The notes under the pieces were generated by a model. It was not told where the DNA came from. It was given only the letters and a program-made list of their open reading frames with translations, and ran no database searches. From assembly GCA_021802185.1 (NCBI GenBank), contig JAKAAV010000052.1, positions 1-9,727 on the forward strand: 9,727 bases of DNA, written 5' to 3'. The position numbers and the translations under genes were made by a program. This DNA is from Chloroflexota bacterium (GTDB lineage Bacteria > Chloroflexota > Limnocylindria > Limnocylindrales > CSP1-4). This document shows positions 6,531 through 9,727 of the stretch, in pieces; the stretch's first letter is position 1, and each line of letters starts with the position of its first letter.

Positions 6531-7055
6531 ATGAGCGACGGCGGGCGACGGCGCGGCGCGAGCGAGGTGGACCTGTACCTGGTCCGCCACGCGCACGCCG
6601 GGAACGCGGGGGCCTGGAGCGGCCCGGACGACGCTCGGCCGCTGTCCGCCCGAGGCCGCGACCAGGCGGAGCGGCTCGCCGCCTTCCTCGCCGCCTTCCT
6701 GGCCGGCGCCGGGGCGCCGCCGCTCATCCTCACGAGCCCGAAGCTTCGCGCGTCGCAGACGGCGGCGCCGATCGCAGACGCCACGGGCGCGCAGGTCAGG
6801 ATCGAGCCGATCCTCGGGGAGGGCCCGGACCTCGTGGACGTCGAGCGGCTCCTTACCGCGGCCGGGGACCCCGAGCGCGTCCTGCTGGTCGGCCACGATC
6901 CCGACTTCACGGCGCTCGTGGAGGAGCTGACCGGCGCGACGTCGATCCCGATGCCGAAGGCCGGCCTCGCGCGACTCACGTGCCGGCGGCCGCTCGTGCC
7001 GGGCTCCGGCGCCCTCCGCTGGCTCATCCCGCCCGACCTGCTGCCCGCACGCTGA
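6531..7055 (+). CDS. SixA-like histidine phosphatase family protein
   Basis: This 174-residue enzyme belongs to the histidine phosphatase (phosphoglycerate-mutase-like) superfamily and resembles SixA in its short length. The N-terminal motif DLYLVRHAHAGN places the nucleophilic His at residue 20 after Arg19; SixA-type proteins likewise carry RHA rather than RHG. SPKLRASQTAAPIAD supplies Arg73 of the phosphate pocket, and LLVGHDPDF supplies the second catalytic His122. ARPLSARGRDQAERLA is the typical helix after the first motif. SixA in E. coli removes phosphate from phosphohistidine on HPr-like or histidine-phosphotransfer domains, and relatives act on small phospho-substrates. No partner domain is in this window, so the substrate is unknown. 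The lack of a signal peptide suggests a cytoplasmic enzyme. It lies 79 nt after the CYTH-CHAD gene on the same strand, with its own strong ribosome site, so it may belong to the ppk1 operon. Confidence 0.88.
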   Translation: MSDGGRRRGASEVDLYLVRHAHAGNAGAWSGPDDARPLSARGRDQAERLAAFLAAFLAGAGAPPLILTSPKLRASQTAAPIADATGAQVRIEPILGEGPDLVDVERLLTAAGDPERVLLVGHDPDFTALVEELTGATSIPMPKAGLARLTCRRPLVPGSGALRWLIPPDLLPAR

Positions 7056-7218
7056 GGGCCGCCCGACCGCGGTCATACGGAGCCCGCGGCGGCGCCTGCC
7101 GTGCCGCCCCGCGTGCTCGGGCGCGCCGTCCGCGGCTCCCGCCGTCGGGTACTCTTGTCGCACGCCCCGCCCCGCAGTCCACCGCCACGGCCCGACCACG
7201 CCCGGCTCCGGAGGGTCC
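7056..7218 (+). other. Intergenic region before the DUF47 gene, with palindrome and possible -10 box
   Basis: No gene is seen in these 163 bases. They hold a perfect 10-bp palindrome GACCGCGGTC (7065-7074). An imperfect long stem is also possible between 7079-7089 and 7130-7139 (one bulged C, loop of about 40 nt). TACTCT at 7150-7155 has the TANNNT form of a -10 box and would give a leader of about 55 nt, but no -35 is visible. The length of the gap and the change of base composition just after it suggest the phosphate-uptake genes have their own promoter. Confidence 0.3.
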
Positions 7219-7836
7219 ATGCGCATCCGGCTGATTCCGCGCGAAGAGCGGTTCTTCGATCTCTTCGTCGAAGACGCGGCCAACGTCCTGTCAGCCGCCG
7301 AGCACCTCGAGGAGATGCTGCGGAGCTACGACAATGTGGACCAGCGCGCGAAAGAACTGTTCGCGATGGAGCACCACGGCGACGAGATCAGCCACAACAT
7401 CGGGCGCCGGCTGAACACGACGTTCGTGACGCCGTTCGATCGGGAGGACATCGTCGCCCTGATCTCCGGCCTCGACGATGTGCTCGACCTCATCGAAGAA
7501 GTGGCCGACACGTTCATCCTCTACCAGGTCGACCAACCGACGCCGGCTTCGCAGAAACAGGCGCACATCATCGTGAAGCAGTGCGAGGCGATCCACGAGG
7601 CGCTGACGCGGCTGCGGACGTTCCAAGGGCTGCAGCACTACTGGACGGAGATCAATCGGCTCGAGAACGAGGGCGACCGGATCACCCGCGCCGCGGTCGC
7701 CGGGCTCTTCTCCGAGAAGACGCGCGCAACCGACATCATCAAGTGGAAGGACATCTACGGGCTGCTCGAAGCCACCATCGACAAGTGCGAGGATGTCGCG
7801 GACATCATCGAAAAGATCGTCGTGAAGCACGCGTAG
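7219..7836 (+). CDS. DUF47 family PhoU-like protein, probable accessory of the Pit phosphate transporter
   Basis: This 205-residue, all-helical protein matches the DUF47 family (PhoU-like, 'Pit accessory protein') in full length. It opens RLIPREERFFDLFVEDAANV and shows paired acidic metal-binding-type motifs MEHHGDEISHNI (residues 50-61) and NRLENEGDRITRAAV (146-160), the signature TPFDREDIVALISGLDDVLD (71-90), and a conserved last helix IIKWKDIYGLLEATIDKCED (173-192). PhoU-like proteins bind metal clusters through E/DxxxD motifs in two three-helix bundles; the motif spacing here fits that duplication. DUF47 genes typically sit beside pit genes and are thought to modulate low-affinity phosphate uptake. 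GGAGGG at 7210-7215 lies 3 nt before the ATG. Unusually, its expected partner pit is not immediately downstream: a minus-strand gene lies between. Third codon positions look less GC-rich than in ppk1 or the CYTH-CHAD gene. Confidence 0.93.
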   Translation: MRIRLIPREERFFDLFVEDAANVLSAAEHLEEMLRSYDNVDQRAKELFAMEHHGDEISHNIGRRLNTTFVTPFDREDIVALISGLDDVLDLIEEVADTFILYQVDQPTPASQKQAHIIVKQCEAIHEALTRLRTFQGLQHYWTEINRLENEGDRITRAAVAGLFSEKTRATDIIKWKDIYGLLEATIDKCEDVADIIEKIVVKHA

Positions 7837-7913
7837 GGACGGACGGTCAATGCGGGATGGTTCGCGCGACGATGGCGGCCCCGCAGCGTGCCCGCGAGAG
7901 TGCCGGCGACGGG

Positions 7914-8276
7914 TCAGGACGCGGCGGTCTCCGACTTCGGGCGACGCCCGCGCCGGGGCCGGCGTTCCGGCGTCATCAGCCCGACGAGCAGGTGATCGCC
8001 CCGCATCTGGACCGCGATGTCCTTGCCCTCGTCCTTCGCGATCTTCAGCAGTCGCAGACGGATCGTCGCCGGCTTTTCGCCCTCGTCGAGCGCGACACGG
8101 AACACGTCGTCGGGCGACTCCAGCCGGTCGACGACCGACTTCTTCAGGGTCTCGTACTGCTCCAGCCGCTTCTGCGCGGCAGGACTCAGGGGTCGCGCTG
8201 GACGGGACGTCGCCGCCGGAGCCATCGCCGACGGATCCGTCTTGCGGATCTTCAACCCGGACTCTCCATTCATCAT
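7914..8276 (-). CDS. Uncharacterised small basic protein encoded between the DUF47 gene and pit, opposite strand
   Basis: I do not recognise this 120-residue family. It looks real: from about residue 32 nearly every codon on the minus strand ends in G or C and the product reads like a folded protein. It has a helix PAAQKRLEQYETLKKSVVD (32-50), a segment ESPDDVFRVALDEG (53-66), a helix ATIRLRLLKIAKDEG (70-84), a strand-like DIAVQMRGDHLLVGLM (86-101) and a very basic tail ERRPRRGRRPK (104-114) that loosely resembles an AT-hook without the exact RGRP core. A nucleic-acid-binding or small regulatory role is possible but unproven. Residues 1-31 are low-complexity with many A/T-ending codons, so Met18 (ATG at 8225) is an alternative start; neither start has a clear ribosome site. 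A -35/-10 pair upstream would give a leader of about 16 nt to the ATG at 8276. The gene is divergent from pit and convergent with the DUF47 gene. Confidence 0.72.
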   Translation of the reverse strand: MMNGESGLKIRKTDPSAMAPAATSRPARPLSPAAQKRLEQYETLKKSVVDRLESPDDVFRVALDEGEKPATIRLRLLKIAKDEGKDIAVQMRGDHLLVGLMTPERRPRRGRRPKSETAAS

Positions 8277-8298
8277 GAGGACGCGTCAAACGTTCGAC

Positions 8299-8328
8299 AG
8301 GATAATCGGTCTTCTCGCGTGCTGACAA
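8299..8328 (-). promoter_or_regulatory. Sigma-70-type promoter for the minus-strand orphan gene (overlaps the pit promoter)
   Basis: On the minus strand TTGTCA (8323-8328; five of six matches to TTGACA) is followed after an 18-nt spacer by TATCCT (8299-8304; four of six matches to TATAAT). Transcription would begin near 8292. Local G+C is only about 53%, low for this window, as expected of a promoter. Confidence 0.45.
8301..8306 (+). promoter_or_regulatory. Possible -10 box (GATAAT) for pit
   Basis: GATAAT matches TATAAT at five of six positions and would start transcription near 8313, leaving a leader of about 26 nt before the pit ATG at 8339. No good -35 is seen at 16-18 nt upstream, so an activator may be needed. 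It overlaps the opposing -10 of the minus-strand gene by four bases. Confidence 0.4.
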
Positions 8329-8338
8329 TCACCGACCG

Positions 8339-9349
8339 ATGACGTCAGGTATCACGTACGGGCTGGTCGGCATTTTCGCACTGGCCGTGCTGTTCGACTA
8401 CATCAACGGCTTCCACGATACTGCAAACGCGATCGCGACCTCCGTGACGACACGGGCGCTTCGACCGGGAATCGCGATCGTGCTTTCGGCGGTCGCGAAT
8501 TTCCTCGGTGCGCTCACCGGTACCGCAGTCGCCGCGACGATCGGCAGCGGGATCGTCACGACACCCGCGGGCAATCACGGGCAGATCATCATCGCCGCGG
8601 CGCTCGTCGGCGGCATCTCGTGGAATCTCCTGACGTGGCGCCTCGGGCTGCCGAGCTCGAGCAGTCACGCGCTGATCGGCGGTCTGCTCGGTGCGACGCT
8701 CGCGGCGCTCGGCGGATCGGCCGTGCGGGTCGAGGCGCTGATATCGAAGGTCGTCGTGCCGCTCGTCGGCTCGCCGATCGTCGGCCTGCTCGGAGCGTTC
8801 GCGCTGATGGTGCTGCTGCTCAACGTGTTCCGGCGCGCCGACCCGCACCGCATCAACCAGCGTTTCCGCCGGCTGCAGCTCGTGTCCGCGACATTCATGG
8901 CGTTCAGCCATGGCTCGAACGACGCGCAGAAGACGATGGGGGTCATGACCGCCGCGCTCGTCACGGCCGGCATCCTGCCGACGTTCAAGGTGCCGGTCTG
9001 GATCATGCTGCTTGCCGCCGCCGCGATCTCGGCGGGAACAGCCGCGGGCGGCTGGCGGATCATCAAGACCATGGGCCAGCGTGTCGTGAAGCTCGACCCG
9101 GTGCACGGCTTCGCGGCCGAGACGGCCGCCGCCACCGTCATCGTCGGCGCGAGCCACCTCGGGATGCCGGTCTCGACCACGCACGTCGTGTCCGGGGCGA
9201 TCATGGGTTCCGGGGCGAGCGATCGCTTCACGGCCGTCCGCTGGGGCATCGCCGGCACGATCGTGTGGGCCTGGATCCTGACGCTCCCGGCCAGCGCGTT
9301 CGTCGCCGCCGTCGCGTGGATGGTCCTGCACGCCATCGTGCGGGTCTAG
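8339..9349 (+). CDS. pit: PiT-family inorganic phosphate transporter
   Basis: This 336-residue inner-membrane protein imports orthophosphate (as a metal-phosphate complex or with protons or Na+, depending on the member; the coupling ion cannot be read from sequence). The two inverted-repeat PiT signatures are intact: GFHDTANAIATSV at residues 24-36, preceded by Asp20, and HGSNDAQKTMGV at 191-202. Each half also has its re-entrant Ser-rich motif: LPSSSSHALIGG (105-115) and MPVSTTHVVSGAIMG (276-290). Roughly ten hydrophobic segments are visible, with a charged cytoplasmic loop FRRADPHRINQRFRRLQ (164-180). The length is typical of the compact bacterial form (about 330-340), without the long central loop of E. 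coli PitA. The ATG lacks a Shine-Dalgarno sequence, but no better in-frame start exists and the N-terminus fits the family. The DUF47 gene upstream is its likely partner, although a minus-strand gene separates them. It converges with gltX. Confidence 0.96.
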   Translation: MTSGITYGLVGIFALAVLFDYINGFHDTANAIATSVTTRALRPGIAIVLSAVANFLGALTGTAVAATIGSGIVTTPAGNHGQIIIAAALVGGISWNLLTWRLGLPSSSSHALIGGLLGATLAALGGSAVRVEALISKVVVPLVGSPIVGLLGAFALMVLLLNVFRRADPHRINQRFRRLQLVSATFMAFSHGSNDAQKTMGVMTAALVTAGILPTFKVPVWIMLLAAAAISAGTAAGGWRIIKTMGQRVVKLDPVHGFAAETAAATVIVGASHLGMPVSTTHVVSGAIMGSGASDRFTAVRWGIAGTIVWAWILTLPASAFVAAVAWMVLHAIVRV

Positions 9350-9359
9350 CGCCTGGCGC

Positions 9360-9375
9360 GGCCGCTCCTCCGGCC
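9360..9375 (+). terminator. Weak hairpin between convergent pit and gltX
   Basis: GGCCG (9360-9364) and CGGCC (9371-9375) form a 5-bp all-GC stem with a 6-nt loop in the 51-nt gap between the two stop codons. It would work in either direction, but no T-run is present on either strand, so this is only a tentative shared terminator. Confidence 0.2.
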
Positions 9376-9400
9376 CCGTGAGGTCGGTCGCCTCGGTCCG

Positions 9401-9727
9401 TCAGGCCGCCGGCAGGCGTTCCCGAAGCGATGCGATCGCGGCGTCGAGCCGCTCGAGCGTACGGCCCCGTCCAAGCGCGACGAGCGTGTCGAACAGCGGC
9501 GGCGACACCGAGCGGCCCGTGACCGCGGCGCGGATCGCCATGAACAGGTCGCCCGGCTTCCAGCCGTGCTCCGCCGCCAACGCGCGGAGCGGTCCCTCGA
9601 GCTCATCGGCCTCGTAGCTCACGCGTCCCTGCGCCTCGATCGTCGATCGCGCCGCTTCCAGGCCCCTCAGCGTCGTGTCCGCATCCCAGCGCCGCGGGAC
9701 GAGCAGCGCCGGGTCGACCGGCGGCTC
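9401..9727 (-). CDS. gltX: Glutamyl-tRNA synthetase, C-terminal end, truncated by window edge
   Basis: The minus strand is open from the right edge to the TGA at 9401-9403, giving the last 108 residues. The sequence ALLVPRRWDADTTLRGLEAA followed by YEADELEGPLRALAAEHGWK, then GDLFMAIRAAVTGRSVSPPL and FDTLVALGRGRTLERLDAAI is the characteristic C-terminal anticodon-binding region of bacterial class I glutamyl-tRNA synthetase; the VTGRxVSPPLF segment is especially conserved. The enzyme charges tRNA-Glu (and tRNA-Gln in organisms using the amidotransferase route). The catalytic Rossmann domain with HIGH and KMSKS-type motifs lies beyond 9727, about 370-390 residues at normal family length. GTG at 9622 is an internal Val codon, not a start. 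The gene is convergent with pit and functionally unrelated to the phosphate genes. Confidence 0.94.
   Translation of the reverse strand, partial: EPPVDPALLVPRRWDADTTLRGLEAARSTIEAQGRVSYEADELEGPLRALAAEHGWKPGDLFMAIRAAVTGRSVSPPLFDTLVALGRGRTLERLDAAIASLRERLPAA

Noticed and set aside
4493..7027. Long minus-strand open frame (about 844 codons) opposite the CYTH-CHAD and SixA-like genes
   Set aside because: Same GC-bias artefact; it spans two genes whose catalytic motifs are intact on the plus strand and shows only Arg/Pro/Ala-rich sequence.
7065..7074. Perfect 10-bp palindrome GACCGCGGTC after the SixA-like gene as a regulator site or terminator
   Set aside because: It has no loop and no following T-run, and palindromes of G and C are common at this composition; noted only in the intergenic entry.
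7850..8325. Plus-strand frames (up to 142 codons) overlapping the orphan gene
   Set aside because: Codon bias and sequence character favour the minus strand; the plus-strand products are Ser/Arg/Pro-rich and lack ribosome sites.
7291..8328. 345-codon minus-strand frame spanning the DUF47 gene and the orphan gene
   Set aside because: It is out of frame with the orphan gene and antisense to an unmistakable DUF47 protein; it has no motif.
8340..8347. TGACGTCA 8-bp palindrome at the pit start codon
   Set aside because: It overlaps the ATG and an 8-bp palindrome is expected by chance at this scale; no second copy was noticed as a candidate operator.
8345..9331. 328-codon minus-strand frame opposite pit
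   Set aside because: It is antisense to a complete PiT transporter with both signatures; its product is Arg/Asp/His-rich as expected of a shadow frame.
8339..9349. Internal repeat within pit
   Set aside because: The two similar halves with paired signatures are the normal architecture of all PiT transporters, not a novel duplication.

Overview
The window is a very GC-rich bacterial chromosome segment (hand-counted lines range from about 55% to about 85% G+C, most around 70-80%). Dense GC-ending codon use, a probable leaderless gene with a TANNNT box right before its ATG, and the gene families present suggest a high-GC soil-type bacterium. A Limnocylindria-like member of Chloroflexota is my first guess and an actinomycete-like lineage the second, but no marker here settles it. 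No rRNA, tRNA, CRISPR array, insertion sequence or phage gene was seen.

Layout. (1) 1-1018, minus strand: the N-terminal half of an S9-family (prolyl oligopeptidase-like) peptidase that runs off the left edge; only its beta-propeller part is present. (2) 1019-1230: a divergent promoter region. (3) 1231-2420, plus strand: a small operon of a DUF971 protein with a zinc-type Cys cluster, a YbjQ/UPF0145 protein whose ATG overlaps the preceding stop, and a two-helix membrane protein of unknown function. (4) about 2625-7055, plus strand: polyphosphate kinase (ppk1), a CYTH-CHAD protein whose GTG overlaps the ppk1 stop, and a SixA-like histidine phosphatase. (5) 7219-9349: a DUF47/PhoU-like Pit accessory protein, a minus-strand uncharacterised gene, then a PiT-family phosphate transporter. 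(6) 9401-9727, minus strand: the C-terminal end of glutamyl-tRNA synthetase (gltX), convergent with pit and running off the right edge.

How the genes fit together. Regions 4 and 5 form a phosphate neighbourhood. PiT imports orthophosphate and the DUF47 protein is its usual accessory partner. PPK1 stores phosphate from ATP as polyphosphate. The CYTH-CHAD protein combines a triphosphate-tunnel domain with intact signature residues and a polyphosphate-binding CHAD domain. The SixA-like enzyme is a phosphohistidine or small phospho-substrate phosphatase whose location echoes the ppk1-mutT1 pairing of mycobacteria. The least explained element is the 120-codon minus-strand gene wedged between the DUF47 gene and pit, whose predicted promoter overlaps that of pit. 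I found no clearly unprecedented system. The best leads are that orphan gene, the SixA-like gene's link to polyphosphate, and the leaderless start of the DUF971 gene.
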